Shown here piece after piece: positions 37,096 to 50,177 of a stretch of DNA of 64,000 nt (within the stretch, counting starts at the first letter, position 1; every line of letters starts with the position of its first letter). The stretch lies in contig WACJ01000410.1 of the NCBI GenBank assembly GCA_008973525.1, forward strand, positions 62,001 to 126,000. The letters are read 5' to 3'. The position numbers and the translations under genes were made by a program. Under the pieces are notes generated by a model. That model did not search any database. It was not told the DNA's origin and saw only the letters and a program-made list of their open reading frames with translations. The DNA comes from Stenopsyche tienmushanensis. Lineage: Eukaryota > Arthropoda > Insecta > Trichoptera > Stenopsychidae.

Positions 37096-37538
37096 CACAG
37101 ATTAATATTTTCACATAGCATTTTATGATAATTTAAATACATTCTATATTTTTGTAACATTTTATCAATACAAATAACAAAGTTATTGGTAACAGTGTCA
37201 ATGTTTTAAATTAATCTATTGGTTTATAATCATGACTCTTGGTGTTTATTCTAGCATATGCATTTGCCTTTAGTAACTAATTTTTAAAAAATCCTTGAAA
37301 GAAACGTGGTATTGAGCATCTGTCCAAATAATTACAAAAATTGGGAACTCACTCTAACATATGCCGTCGGCCGCATCAACCCTTTCTATCACATGCATGC
37401 GCTGGATATTCAATAGCATGCATAATTTCTTTAAAACGATTAATAATAAAATTTTATCTTTAAAATTATTTAATGCAACAAAGCCAAATTATTAAGAATA
37501 TTTGGTTTATTTTGCTAACATTACATTACTTTACAGCT

Positions 37539-39602
37539 TCAATCGATTTCCAATTTTCTAAAAGTTCCCATTATTCCAAGTAAATCGGCAACTCTATCGT
37601 CTGATATTTCAGGTCTCCTCGATTCATCTGATTTAGTATTATCCGAATCTATAAATCGCTGCTTCCATAAATCAGACTGCATTATTTTGAGAAGTCGATC
37701 TGCAATACATTGTACAAAATTCAAAAAGTAAAACGACTATCAAGTAAGATTAAGCATGTGGAATAATAATTTCACTAACCCAATAAATACGTAAAAAACG
37801 CGATCGGATACCCGTTTTAATATAATTAAAACTATATAAAAATAAACAGAATTTAAGGTTGCATTTAAAAAATAAAGTACAAACTTATATAAACTATCTT
37901 CAATGTTTTTTTTGGAACGCAAACCCTAATTTTGTATAAACCTCAAACCTTGTATAACATGGATTTGTATTACACGATATTTTTGCGGAACCATATAACC
38001 GTGTTATATGAAACCCGAGTGTATATCATTGGAGAAACGAAATTATCAGTGTACACGATATTTATATGGTTGATTAGGAAACAATAATATTTTACCACAA
38101 TTTTAATACTGAAATTATACAAGCATATTAACATTCGTAGAAATATAATTTTTGAATTCTTATTACTTGATAATTCTTCACATGTAAATTTTTTCCCCCC
38201 AAATTCAATTGGCAATATATCTGCTGGTATAAACTGGTGCAATTCTTCCAAACTGTTTTGGAAATATATTCGATCGGCAATTTTTTTCTTAATTATCGAT
38301 TTCACAAAATTGAATAAATTCACAGCGTAACCAGGACAATTTAGAATGTGGATACCTTCTACTTTGATCGAATAACAATTCTAAAAAAATGTCAAAGTTC
38401 TAAATAAAATATAAATGGATCGCTTATTTTATATTAATATTTTTTAGCTGCAATGGATGGTATATATTTCAACCCTTATATTTTGTATTATGTACTTACC
38501 TGTAATATGTAAATACACTTTTTTGTTACAGATAGTGGTGTGTTCAAGACATGAGCCAATGACAAATTTGCCATGTCCATAATTAAACGTTCTCCGTGAC
38601 AGACATCATATTTCATTCGCATTTCACCCATCATTGAAGTGTATTTAAAGCATAATGAAATGTTATATAACTTTGTATCGCTTGTCAAGCATCTAAAATT
38701 TTAAAAAAATCATATATTGTGGACTCGTTAGATGTGCCAAGTTCGTGAAACTTGCCTACAAAACAAAACTCTGTGTCGCTCCGAGGTCAATTGTGGGATT
38801 ACGCCATAATGAAAGCCCTTAAGTACCGTAAGAATATCAGGAGAAAAAGGATCTCTATTGCATAAAATCTCTGGGAAGATAGATCTCATCGAAAAATAAG
38901 AGTCGATCTTTTTTTTAACCTTTTCGACGCTAAATCCGCATCCTTCATAGAATCGATGCAATACGTCCATTTCTAAAATTTAAATTTAAAAAATTGTATG
39001 TTTTTTCTTCATTTTAAAATGAAAATCAAGTTTGTAAGTTTATTTTACATGTGAAAATACATGTAAAATAAACTTACATAAACCAGAAATCTACTTATCC
39101 TTGACATTTGATCAAGATATTTATTAATAAATCATAAAATATATATTAGCTACAGTGCTTTTGTTCTTATTCGCGTATGACGTATATATCTAACTCTCCT
39201 AATCGAATCAGGCTTTTATAACCTGTTTAGTTATTAGTACGTGTTTAGTTATTAGGACATGTAATGTCAAAGAAGTTGATATTTCAAATATGCACACATA
39301 AAATACATGCATTTTTTATTTTATTGAGAAAAACATACATGTGTGATATTAAGTCTATTGCTAAAAAGATTGGTTTTCAAATTCCTTAAAATCGCTTACC
39401 AAAACTATTTTTCAATGAAATATATGTTTTAAAAATAATTACCTAATGAACCTGGTGGTAGATGAGGTTGTTTTTTATACCACTCCAAAATAAGCTTATA
39501 ATCCTCCTTAACCATTTTTTCCGTGATGTTTCGATAAGTTAAATTGTATATTAAGTCATCGTTGCAAGCGTTAAATAATATCTTTTGATATTCAGCATCC
39601 AT
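37539..39602 (-). CDS. Gene E: CRAL-TRIO lipid-binding protein
   Basis: 314 residues in five coding exons: 39443-39602, 38756-38972, 38500-38692, 38167-38380, 37539-37699 (160, 217, 193, 214, 161 nt). The first exon reads MDAEYQKILFNACND and continues to QPHLPPGSL; it is too short to show as a long ORF. Stop is TGA. The intron after exon 2 has a GC donor (AG|GCAAGT). The exon-4 donor is A|GTAATA, giving Asn at the junction. Motifs: LTSERHR near 117 (Ser replaces the usual Pro), KKKIADR, and LPIEFGG, in which Phe replaces the near-universal Tyr of EYGG. It is paralogous to D, and the upstream leader and promoter are conserved too. 5'UTR acceptor TTATAG|CTAAGG is at 39613. Confidence 0.87.
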
Positions 39603-40139
39603 TGCGCCTTAGCTATAAAACATGCAAAATAGTTTGAAATATTAGCGTTATTAATAATTAATTGAATGTGATTTTATGTCTCTTCATTCTGAGAATCAAC
39701 ATGAATATTAATACTTATTTTATAATAATATATTATTATTTATTCGAATTATCATTTCAAACATTATATATACGATCGGTTTTATTATTTCGTTCTGTTT
39801 CAAATAAATTTCCAACGAAGTTTCACGATCATACATACGAAAACACAAAGAATCACTCTTATTCTTATTAAAAAATGTAATATTTAGACGATTTTTTTTT
39901 CTTAGAGTTCAAAATATAGTGAGTGCAAATATTTATCAACAGATGATGAACATAATAAAAAAGTAATAAATATTTTTCATATAAATTCAAAAAGAAAAAC
40001 AATCAACTCACAAAATTTACTCACTAATCAAAGGGTGCTTATTATTTAAGACAAAATAAATTTGCAATTTACTTTATGATTAAAATATAATAGACACTAC
40101 TGGACTATGTTGCTATAATTAATAAAACTCTTTACATAC

Positions 40140-40230
40140 CTCTTTCAACAATACTGGTGTAAGATTGACAGCCCAATGGTTCAAATGACTTGTCTGTTTG
40201 AATGAAAGATCAAAACTGGATTTAAAAATA
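40140..40230 (-). promoter_or_regulatory. Predicted promoter and noncoding leader exon of gene E
   Basis: On the complement: TATTTTTAAA (40221-40230), then, 27 nt on, an arthropod-type initiator TCATTC (40205-40200), AAACAGACAAG, and about 60 nt without an ATG ending GAAAGAG|GTATGT (donor at 40139). It corresponds to the gene D leader. Splicing to acceptor 39613 gives an uninterrupted leader into the first ATG. Confidence 0.55.
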
Positions 40231-42944
40231 ACACGTCTTGACGCAAACGTATCGATAGATGTATTTTTTGATAGGCATTTGACGATTTATTACCATAAGT
40301 AATAAAATTTAGCATTTATGTATGCGGAAATTTGACATTGATATGTTAGAAGTGTTCAAATATTTTGTAGAAGTAAATAAACACTATTTCAACTACAGCG
40401 ATTTTTTTCTGCATGCTCCTTGTTCCATATTAAATAGCACATATCATCTTGCATCGTTCTGATTACTTTGATATACCAGATTTAACTTCATTTGCATCAA
40501 TTAACATCGATTTTATCTTGTCAAATGTCAAATTCAAAACTAATTTACTTATTTCTAAAATCCATAGCCTGGGAATTATTTTGTTTTGAGATGCAAAACA
40601 GCAGCATTGTAAATATATGAATTTAGTTTTAAATTTAGATTACACTCGCTGATTCTTTGATATTGTGATGAAAATTTGATCACAATCAATATTATATAAC
40701 TTTAAAGCATTTCTTCGTGAATTAATTTAAATAATTCTAACAAATTTGTCAATATTATCACTTAATTTATGTTGGTATAGTGGTTTAGATCCTGAATCTT
40801 CGTTTTCAAGTCCAGATTGCAAAAAAAGTAAACTTGTTTGATACAAAAAAATTTGAATTTTTCCCAAGAAAATCCCTAATTTAAATCTAGTCATTTTCTC
40901 CTTTTTTTCATGTTCCTTCCATAAATGAAATATATTAATATGTACATTGATTTTGTTCCAATTAGATTTTTTAACAAGCACACTTCTCTGTACTTGGTAT
41001 AATTTTAGGAGTCAGTTGTAATTGTACGGTAGTAATTTATTTCATTTGCGCACCAATCATTGTTGTAATACTACATTATTCGTATTCTACGTCCAAGATG
41101 AATATTAAACAAACTATATTTTTTCTCTTCAAAATCTTTTTCAATTATTTCAAATAGAATGGATGTATTGGAAACCTTTAATTTTTGTCAATTACAGCTT
41201 TGGGTTATTTTATTAGTTTGAAAAGCACCAGCAGTAGAAAAAAGTCAAAACATGACATTTTATTTAATGGTTTCCCGGATTTTACTATTTTAATTACTTT
41301 CCATAATTTGACGCATTTCCGCCTTATGGATTTTTCCTCCTATGAGAACTTTTTTGTTTTGAAATTGAAATTGGTTTTTTTTAACAACTTCTTTCTAATA
41401 GTCTCAAAACGTCACATACCTAATTTTATGATTAATATCCAATCTCAAGACATGTAATTATTAATAATGAAATTCAAACGCATTTACACACATATAGATA
41501 TTAATCATAATAGATAAAAATCTTTATAGCGCTATGATCGGAAAAAAACAGCTAATTTTTCATGATAATCATTTTTTTAATATAATAATATAATACATTG
41601 ACATTTTAAAAATTATGGCAAAATATTCAATCAGATTCAAGAAATCAGTTCTAAATGTTTATTTATCTTACGTTTTACATTTAAAATACCCCCAAAAAAG
41701 GTTATTTTTCCAATTTTTTTTCAAACCTCACAATTTTGTTACTTTTAAATAAAAATATTGATTAAGTGTTATATAATAGCGACATTCAGGCAGATAAGAA
41801 TCTTTTTACTTTTTTGTTTCAGGTAAGCTTGAATGGAAAAAAATCTTATGTTGCTGACTTCCTTATTTTGAGAACTAGCAATTTCATACATGTATTTATT
41901 TATTTATTGTTTTTGAGAATAATATATTTTATATCATGGCGTTTGTTGACCGGTAATTGGCAATTCTGGCTTTTCTTATCAAGCCGAAAAATGTATTAAG
42001 TCCCTGCATCGTGCTATCGACACATTTTCGGGTCATATAACTTATTTTATACTTCTTTTTACGTTGGTATTCAATTGGAAAAAATCATTCCTCATAAATA
42101 AAGGTGCAACTTGCTCGATATTTTCAGAATTCGCAAGAAAAAATTCACGGGCATCTATTTCGTCAATATCTTCTTCTGAATGGTTTCATAAAATTATAAT
42201 TTGAAGTTGTCTGAGGATACCAATTTGCTCTTTATGATCATCACAATCATATCCGCTTTCAGCATCACTCGATACATCTTACATATGGTCATTTAGAATT
42301 TCTTTAATAGTTACTTTAATGTAAACATATAGTAGCAAACAACTTTTATTAAATCTCAAAGGCCACTCTCAAAATATTCATACATATATTAAGTCAAATA
42401 TTCTTCAAAATATAATTCTTGGAAAATCATATAAGGTCGTTTCTCAGTAAACTGGGTAAGTCGTCCTAAGAATGTTGTTCAGACCACTTTTTTGCTTATA
42501 TATTGATCAAATCTTATTTAAGGAATAGATATCTACTTTCTACCTTTTCTAAAAAATCGATACTAGGAACTGTCGTCTTTGTCTAAAAATACGATTTAAT
42601 AGCAAAATTACATTTTTTAAATTTATTTACATAAACTTTTGAAGTTTGCGAATTACGTTACATGAACAATAAAGAAAGAAAAAAATAATATCCTACTTGT
42701 ACTCAAATTCTAACTCTGAGCTCTTAATGTAATCACTATAAAAATACCCATATTCTAAGCATTTAATATCACAATCAGAGGCTGTTCTTACTATAAATAC
42801 AGTATTTGAGTCCTATAATTATGGTGCACCAAATATACTTTATAACAATAAAAAAATCGATTTCATTTAATAAAAAAGACGATGTTATAATGTATACAGA
42901 AACGCATATCAATGAATCCAAGATCGATTATAATGTCTTAGGTT
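40231..42944. other. Spacer between genes E and F
   Basis: AT-rich. The only recognisable content is piggyBac-type coding debris on the minus strand (41925-42285) and, from about 42760, the left edge of the block duplicated at 57235. Confidence 0.55.
41925..42285 (-). pseudogene. piggyBac-like transposase debris
   Basis: On the complement an acidic stretch (SDAESGYDCDDHKE, then NHSEEDIDEIDAREFF after a stop) is followed about 200 nt later by FFGLIRKARIANYRSTNAMI, resembling the GI..P.I.DYWS region of piggyBac transposases. A related piece, RIANYWSSNAVI, is at 55045-55110. Several stops and frameshifts are present. Confidence 0.4.
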
Positions 42945-45517
42945 TTAATCTATATCAAGCTTTCTGAATGATCCCATGATCCCTAACAAATCTCCCATCT
43001 TGTCTTCTGATTGTGCGGACCTCTTTGATTCATCCGATTTCATTTTATTTGCATTTAAAAACCATTGTCTCCACATATCTGATTGCATTACTTTCAGAAA
43101 TTGATCTATGAAACAGAAAAAATATTTTCATTTGGATTAATCAAAATTAAGGGTTTGATTAAAATTATTTAAATGAAAATACTTGAAATTTCTTCGAATG
43201 TTGATTCTGTTCCTCCATACTCTATTGGTAAAACTTTAGATGGAACATATTTTAATAGGTCATCCAAGCTATCGTGTAAGTAGACTCTTTCGGCGATTTT
43301 TTTCTTCATTGCCGACTTCGCTATGTTTAAAATATTAGTTGCATAGCTGGGACAATTTAAGATGTGAATTCCTTTGATTTTGGTTGTAAAACAATTCTAA
43401 AAATACATGATTTGTATAATAATATTTCTTCAGTAAATTTACTTGCATAAAGTATCTGCAAAAGGCACAAGAATCTAACGGAACTGCAAAATATCTTCTC
43501 GTATATATTCAGAAAACCAACAATGGCGATTATTTTTATTTAAAAAATGTTGCACTAAGGAATTATACATGCAAATTGCCTGAATTAAACAGTATTTACG
43601 CTCATTATTAATGCAATTTTACATGCATATGTCAAAATATTAGAAAATCGAAGATCATTTTCAGAAAGATAAAAACATTTTTCATACATTTTGACACTTA
43701 ATATTTTTTTTAAATTAAATATGAGAAACTATTTTTCAAATCTTACCTGTATAACGTATAACATTTTTTTCAGAATAGCTGGGGATGTTTTCAGAATATG
43801 ACCAAACTGAATATGAGCCATATCCACAATATATCGATCACCACTACATACCTCATATCTCATACGCAATTCACCCATCATTATACTATACTTGAAAGAA
43901 TAAGTTGCGTTATAATTTGCCGTATCACCATTCTTATATCTGGAAAAAATACGGTATCTATTATTATAGTAAGTTAAATGGAAAAGAGTAGTTTGTTTTA
44001 AGCAACTCACTGCATTATAAAAACTCTATAGCGTTCTGGGGTCAATCTAGGTAAATAAGCAAATTTTAAACATGTAAAAGTATCCAATATTTCAGATGAA
44101 CATGGATCTCTATTTGTTAATATTTCAGGTGCTAATGTTCTCATAGTGAAGTAAGAATCGATTTTCGTTTTTGTCTTTTCGATACTAAATCCTGAGCCCC
44201 CAAAAAATCTTATGATTGAATCATTTGCTAAAAAATATATTAATATGTTTTTAAGAAAAATACATCTTAAAAAAATTAGGAAAAATTTAAAAATACTTAT
44301 TACTTAATGCATTTTCCGGTAAATGAGGTTGTTTTTTATACCAGTCCCAAATTGATTCCAGGCTCTCTTTTACCATATTTTCAGTCACGTTTGCTTCATT
44401 TAGGTTGTATACAATATCATCATTAGTAACGTCAAATAATGTTTTCTGGTGTACTACATCCAATTTATTAAAATCACTGGAAAAAATATTATGCATAGTG
44501 AATGGATTTCATGATTAAAAAATGCATAAAATTATATATTATTGGGATGGGTAGACAGATTAAAGAAGCATCGTAGTATTTTCCTTTTTCATTCGTATTC
44601 ATAGTGAAATTATAATATTTTGTCTTGCTAGAAATACACATCAGATACATCTTTATGATTTCATTCTAGCCGTAAAAAGTCACTCAATTTTGATTATTAT
44701 TGTTCAACATTCACAGTAACAGCATTTTCAGCATCATATTCGAATTGTGAAACGGCTTAAGTGATTTGAAAAGATGTCACGTTTATACAGTCAAGATGTC
44801 AAGATTATACAGTGTTGACATTTAGGCGTTGCATTCAGATGACCTTTTATAAATTGCATTAATATATTGTTTTGTGCACCAAATCTCAAACTTCGAATTG
44901 CAATACTTTATGCTATTTTACTCAAATAAGAAAGTCTTCGAGCGCGAAGGGTTATGTTGCCGATGTACGATTTTTATCAAAACCTTTTATGATATTTTTT
45001 TCATAATGTTTGTATGCCTACTGCTATACGAACAAATAAAAGGATCATATTCTCCTCTGTATATCTTTTTAGATGCAACCGTTTTAGTATGCATTTTTTT
45101 GTAATAAATGTTTGCAAAACATTCGCTTTTAAATGTATGTGGGGAAAACTGCAAAATGTATTCGGTGTTTGTGAGACTCTTGTATCAATCTGATTTTATG
45201 GCAGTTTTAGTCATATGCCAACAAGAACTAGTTTTCATCAAAATTATTTGCACCACATGATAGTTTCGAAATACATAATCGAAATGTTTTTTGTTATGAT
45301 TAAAACAGGATTTAATAGGAAATACTGCTTTAAGCATTCAATTTGAGTTGCCTTGAACATGTTTTTAAACACGAAATGGATACGTCATTTCGAAATGCTT
45401 AAAACAAATAAATCGTCCAAAAAGTAATGTAAATTGATATTCATTGTATAACTGACAATATGTAAAAAAAAAGCTAAGAAAATGAGCAAGACCACTTAAG
45501 GCAAACCTTTTATCCAT
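42945..45517 (-). CDS. Gene F: CRAL-TRIO lipid-binding protein with coding mini-exon
   Basis: Six coding exons: 45507-45517, 44304-44476, 44011-44227, 43747-43939, 43183-43396, 42945-43105 (11, 173, 217, 193, 214, 161 nt), 322 residues. The 11-nt first exon (ATGGATAAAAG) is followed by a GT donor and joins acceptor TTTTCCAG|T at 44477, giving MDKSDFNKLDVVHQ in frame. Gene H has the same arrangement. An alternative is unspliced initiation at 44496 (MHNIFSSDF..), which would translate through the acceptor. Later motifs: QPHLP, GGSGFSIEKTKTKI, LTPERYR, KKKIAER, LPIEYGG and end FRKLDID. Intron 1 is 1.0 kb. It is the partner of H in the F-G/H-I block duplication, and neither F nor G carries the mariner found in H. 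Confidence 0.83.
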
Positions 45518-45606
45518 ATTTTTAAAGTATATTTGCTTAGCACACTGCCACTAAGACTGAGGTTCAATAACAACTGACAGCTGTAGACTTTCTACTGTTT
45601 TAAATA
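45507..45606 (-). promoter_or_regulatory. Predicted promoter and first exon of gene F
   Basis: On the complement: TATTTAAA (45606-45599), 31 nt later the initiator TCAGTT with its A at 45575, inside the 12-mer TCAGTTGTTATT shared with genes G and H, then about 58 nt of leader to the ATG at 45517. The spacing of TATA-like box, initiator and ATG is conserved in gene H. Confidence 0.6.
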
Positions 45607-46544
45607 TTATATTTACAACAAGTTTGGGACGCATTTCTACTAGTATTGGAAAATCCAAGCCATAGATCATTTTCACGATTTATTACTAAACATGAAAAAC
45701 ACCCAAATATCGTTTACAATACTTTATTAATAAGACAATACAATACATTTGCATACAATACATTATTTCATTTCCTAGTGTCAAAAATAAATAGTGGCGT
45801 TTTATTCGTTCACACTACCCAGTTTCCTTAAGAAAAAATTATTATTTTCAATACAATGGTTGCAATTGGGATATACGCAGATTATTTTTTCGCACAAGAA
45901 ATTTTGTTTCAGCTTAAGAACGCAAATTCTTATATTATGCTTTAGAAAAGATCTATAGTTTTTTAGCATAAAACCAGTTGAATTTGACTAAGAAGCAGTG
46001 ATATTTCGCTGTAAAAAGATGTTAAATTACAGTGCGCAATTATTGTTTGACGTAATTTTGCAATTTTGGTTTTATCTGAAATATTTTTATATATAAAATT
46101 TATCCTGAAAAAATCATTCATGACTTTTTTTACTTTATGTATTACCACATTTACATGATTTGTCACCTTATATGCAGAGCAAAAAAACCCGAACTCTAAA
46201 TAGTCTCCATATAAATATTGTCGTTATACTTCTAATAAGCTTGAATAATTTATGCTCTTTTCAATTTTTTTTTTGTAAACATTTTATATACTTTTTCCTT
46301 ATTTGTATTTTTTCCGCATCATACAAATCAGTGTATGAATTCAAAACATCTTTTTATATAGAAAATATATCGTCAAATTTTTGTGTTCATTCCAAAGTAA
46401 TCATCATAATAAAAATCATACTATTTTTCACTAATGAATCATTTTAATTTTAACTTTCTCGATCATTGATACTCAAGAGATTCCTCTGTGAATTCCCAAG
46501 TAGCCTCTTTTAAATTAAAATTATAAAAACGGGTAGTATTAATA

Positions 46545-46770
46545 CTTGATATGCGACAAACATCCACTCACCTTTAATCCGATGATTGCTTTATCATCTG
46601 AACAACAGATATTTTGCCCATCAACGCAATTAACGCGTTTTTCAGTAATATTAAATCTGGTCATGTTTTGTGGTAAGGACAGTTTTATAATATGAGAAGG
46701 TGGTACAAAATTATCCTTAAAACTGCTATTTTCTTGAACATATTTTATTATTAAGAGTACATAAAATCGT
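46545..46770 (-). other. Orphan exon-like open segment, unrecognised
   Basis: On the complement an open stretch contains LPQNMTRFNITEK, NCVDGQNICCSD and AIIGLK, then a consensus-like donor AAG|GTGAGT near 46566. Upstream is a possible acceptor TATGTTCAAG. A cysteine-bearing, N-glycosylation-motif-containing sequence (NMT, NIT) is unusual for random AT-rich DNA. I cannot name the family. It has no counterpart in the corresponding spacer of the H-I block, so it may be a captured exon or decayed element. Confidence 0.3.
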
Positions 46771-46909
46771 CCATTATACAGTTTAAGAATACTTATTTTT
46801 ATCAAAAGTCATACAAAGCGATGTAACTGGTTTATAAGCTCAATAAAATGTAAAATCAAGATAAATATTACATTGCTGATAATATATGTATATACACTAC
46901 AAGATAATT

Positions 46910-49900
46910 TTAATCGATATCCAATTTTCTGAATGAGCCTACGATCCCGGTCAGTTCACTAGCTTTATCAGGTGTCTTATGTGGTCTTCTCGATTCATCT
47001 GTTTTCATACAATCAGATTCCATGAACCATTTTGTCCAATAATCCGACTGAATTGCATTTTTCAGATTGCCTATTAACACAAAAAACAGGAAAATGTATG
47101 AAAATCTATTCAAAGTCATGACTTAATATTAATTTTCACTAAGGAAGAATACATTAATACTTATATATTATGTGAGTGAACGTTGAAATTTCATGTTTTT
47201 ATTATTTTTTGCAAATATATTGCAAAAAGCATATGAATATAACTATATAATATAATCTTCATATATATATTGTAGTTACCATTTAATTCAGTACAGGTCG
47301 ACGTCGTTCCTCCGTATTCAGCTGGTAAATATTTCAATGGAATAAACTTGTGCAATTCTTCTATTGAATTATGATAGTGTATTCTGTCAGCAATTTTCTT
47401 CTTCAGAGTTGATTTTATAATGTTAACAAACTTTTGGACATAGCTATGAATATTTAAATAATGCACTGCTTTAACTCTGGTGGGATAGCAATTCTACGAA
47501 ACACGAAAAATCATGTATAAAGCCTTAAATTAATATCATGCAATTTATAAAAGAAATACTGAGCATCAACAGTTACACTTATTTATTTGACTGTGCATAG
47601 TTCGAACCTTAAGAAATCATAGAATAATTTAAAAAATATATGTTTACCATTGTAATATATGTAAACTGTTTGATTATGGTCAATGGCACTTTAAGTGCTT
47701 GTCCCAGCTTAAAATTTTCATAATCCAATACAAAGATATCGCCGAGACACATTTCGCAATGCATTCTCATATCAGCAATCATCATTCCAAGCTTGAAATT
47801 ATTTATTCCATTAAATAAATTTGCGTCGCACTCCTTATATCTACAAAAACAATCGAATGTAAAAATTTGTCTTATCTTTATAAATTCACCAATTGTATAG
47901 TGTTACCGTATAATAGTAACTCTATAGCAGTCTTCTGTTAAGTAAGGCATAATAATCCATTCAACTTCCTTCATGGATTGTATTAATTCAGCACTACGAG
48001 GATTGCGATTAGTAAATACCTCAGGAATTGATTCTCTCATTGTTAAAAAATTCTCAATCCTTTCTTTTGCCTCTTCTACTCTAAATTTACAGGCTCCAAG
48101 AAACCTATTCAATAGCGCTTCACCTGAAATATTAAACGGATTCTTATTATATGTCCCCTAAATCCTCGAAATTCGTCGAAATGTCTGATTTGTATTGAAT
48201 GAAAGCAGGTATAACAAGGTACAAGTCATAAATAAAATGCAACACGTCTGCGCCCAACAGATATTGTATGAGATTCTAGAATTCCAAGAACAATGGAACG
48301 AATGCTTGCTCCAAGTGTTTCTAGGTAATACCAACAAATTCAGGAGTAAATGAAAGATCAATGCTTTGTAAATAAAATATCAGTTAATCTCCTAACTTGG
48401 AGCTAGTTAGTGCTCTTCTTGTGTCTGCTCTCTGACGGGTGACTAATTGATTTTAATATAAAAATGTCCAGTAAAATTTTCAAAGGTATTATAATTTATT
48501 TTATATATCTCGCGTTAAAAAAGTAGTATCATTTTGTTATATATATATACATATATTATCATTATTGTAGTCCGTAATGTAAATAAGTCAATTGAAGTGG
48601 GGAAACATTACAAAAAAACTACAAAAAAGGAGTTAGCCCAAAGCATTCACTGTCCAAAACAAATCACACGTTAAGGGTCAAACAGAACTACACTAGCGAA
48701 ATATCTTGAAAGGGCAAATCGGATTTTTTTAAATAAAAACACCGAAGATGTTATCACCGATGTGGAATGTTCAAACAGTGCGAAAAGAATTAAAATACTC
48801 CAACCACCAATAATAAAATTTGTGAAGAGGAAAACCCTTTCAAAAATCGTTGCCCAGCTACCTGCGCTGGATGATTTTTCCATAAGAGGGATTAGGAATA
48901 GTGATTCCATTCGTAAATATGGTACACTAATAGGGTTATCATTACCTAAAAATCAATCCAACATAATGAGATTGATCTTAAAATTTTACGAAAAATAAAT
49001 AAGTGAAGTAATTTCCAATATAAAAGGCTTAAAAGAGGTAAATGCTCGTTTTAACCCGACAATAGATGAGTGGACGAACATGAAAAATAAGAGATATTTT
49101 AATATTATAGTACTCTGAAAACGATATATTGAATCTAGGACTTGTTTAAATTTCAGGAAAATGTGATTCTTTTGAAATTCGTAAAATTGTTGAAACTCAG
49201 ATGAGTGAATTTAGAATTGTTTTTGAATGTGAAATAGTAGCAACAACGACTGAAGGTGCTAATGTGATGAAAAAATTTGGACGTGAAAGTCCCGTCGTCA
49301 ATGAACTTTGTATAAATCATGCTATACATTTAGCTGTAATTAAAAAATTGTACCGGAAAACTTATCAAACAGAAATAGAAAAAAATGAAATAGAAGAAGA
49401 TTTAGATTATTTCAATGAAGATGAACAAAACATTGAAGAAAGCGACTCGAAAATGATAATTCAGAAAGATAAAACAAGATGGTTATTTTAACTTACATAT
49501 ACATACATATGTAACATTTATAAATATTATATTTACCCGAGTTCCGGGACTTTGAAATTATCATGTCTTGAACCCCGGGATTTTAAAAAAGCCGAGACTT
49601 CAGATGTATTTTATCAAAAATCTGATACATACTATCGTCACTACTTTCAAACTCATTTATAACAGTGTTTTTAACCATTTTTGGTATTTTTAATAGTTGT
49701 CAGTTTTGCAAAAATATAAAAGTAATATGAAATTAAAATGAAAATATTAGAAGTGAAAAGAAGCTTTTATTAAGTGTCCGTGCCACTTCATAAAAGATTC
49801 AATCTGACAGACTTAATATGTTTTAACTTGCTGACAGACTTTTAAAAACTAATATCTTAAGCTTGAACAAACATCATCGATGATTCAATACATTTGAGGT

Positions 49901-50177
49901 GTGGTAAAGCATATTTAAAAAATATAAATACAAAACGCGAATATTGATAATGTATTAAAATCGTTATTTGTTGTTATATCGTAGTTATTTTAACTAAGAT
50001 ATATTTTTTTTTACTTAGGATATCTTTTGAAAAATGTGGTTGTTTATGGCACCAATCAATAAATACTTCCGAAGATTGTTCAGCCTGCGACAATGTTATA
50101 TTGGCCGCTTTTAAGATACTATTTAGGTGATCATCGGTTGTATTCAAAATCTTGTTCATCCCCAAATCAGGCTCCAT
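46910..50177 (-). CDS. Gene G: divergent CRAL-TRIO lipid-binding protein
   Basis: 315 residues in coding exons 50015-50177, 47907-48123, 47648-47840, 47280-47493, 46910-47070 (163, 217, 193, 214, 161 nt). It opens MEPDLGMNKILNTTDD, carries QPHFSKD where relatives have QPHLP(K/P/E)N, then GACKFRVEEAKERI, LTEDCYR, KKKIADR, LPAEYGG and FRKLDID. Exon 3 ends YITM rather than the usual ILQ/IIQ. The last exon has SDYWTKWF and PHKTPDKASEL, shared with partial gene I but not with the other members, so G and I form their own subfamily. Intron 1 (1.9 kb) contains a decayed hAT transposase. A 5'UTR acceptor TTTTTCAG|ATC lies at 50189, and an upstream leader exon ending at 50405 is predicted; that leader contains an ATG out of frame with the main start. 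Confidence 0.85.
48600..49490 (+). pseudogene. Decayed hAT-type (BED zinc-finger) transposase in intron 1 of gene G
   Basis: Plus-strand pieces in order: TTLAKYLERANRIF (end of a BED-finger-like region), IIKFVKRKTLSKIVAQLPAL, LSLPKNQSNIMRL, then after a stop NPTIDEWTNMKNKRYFN, and in another frame TTTEGANVMKKFG and NHAIHLAVIKKLY. The order and motifs (T.DEWT, TTDGA, HAIHLAV) fit hAT transposases. At least three stops or frameshifts; the C-terminal dimerisation domain is missing. Confidence 0.7.
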
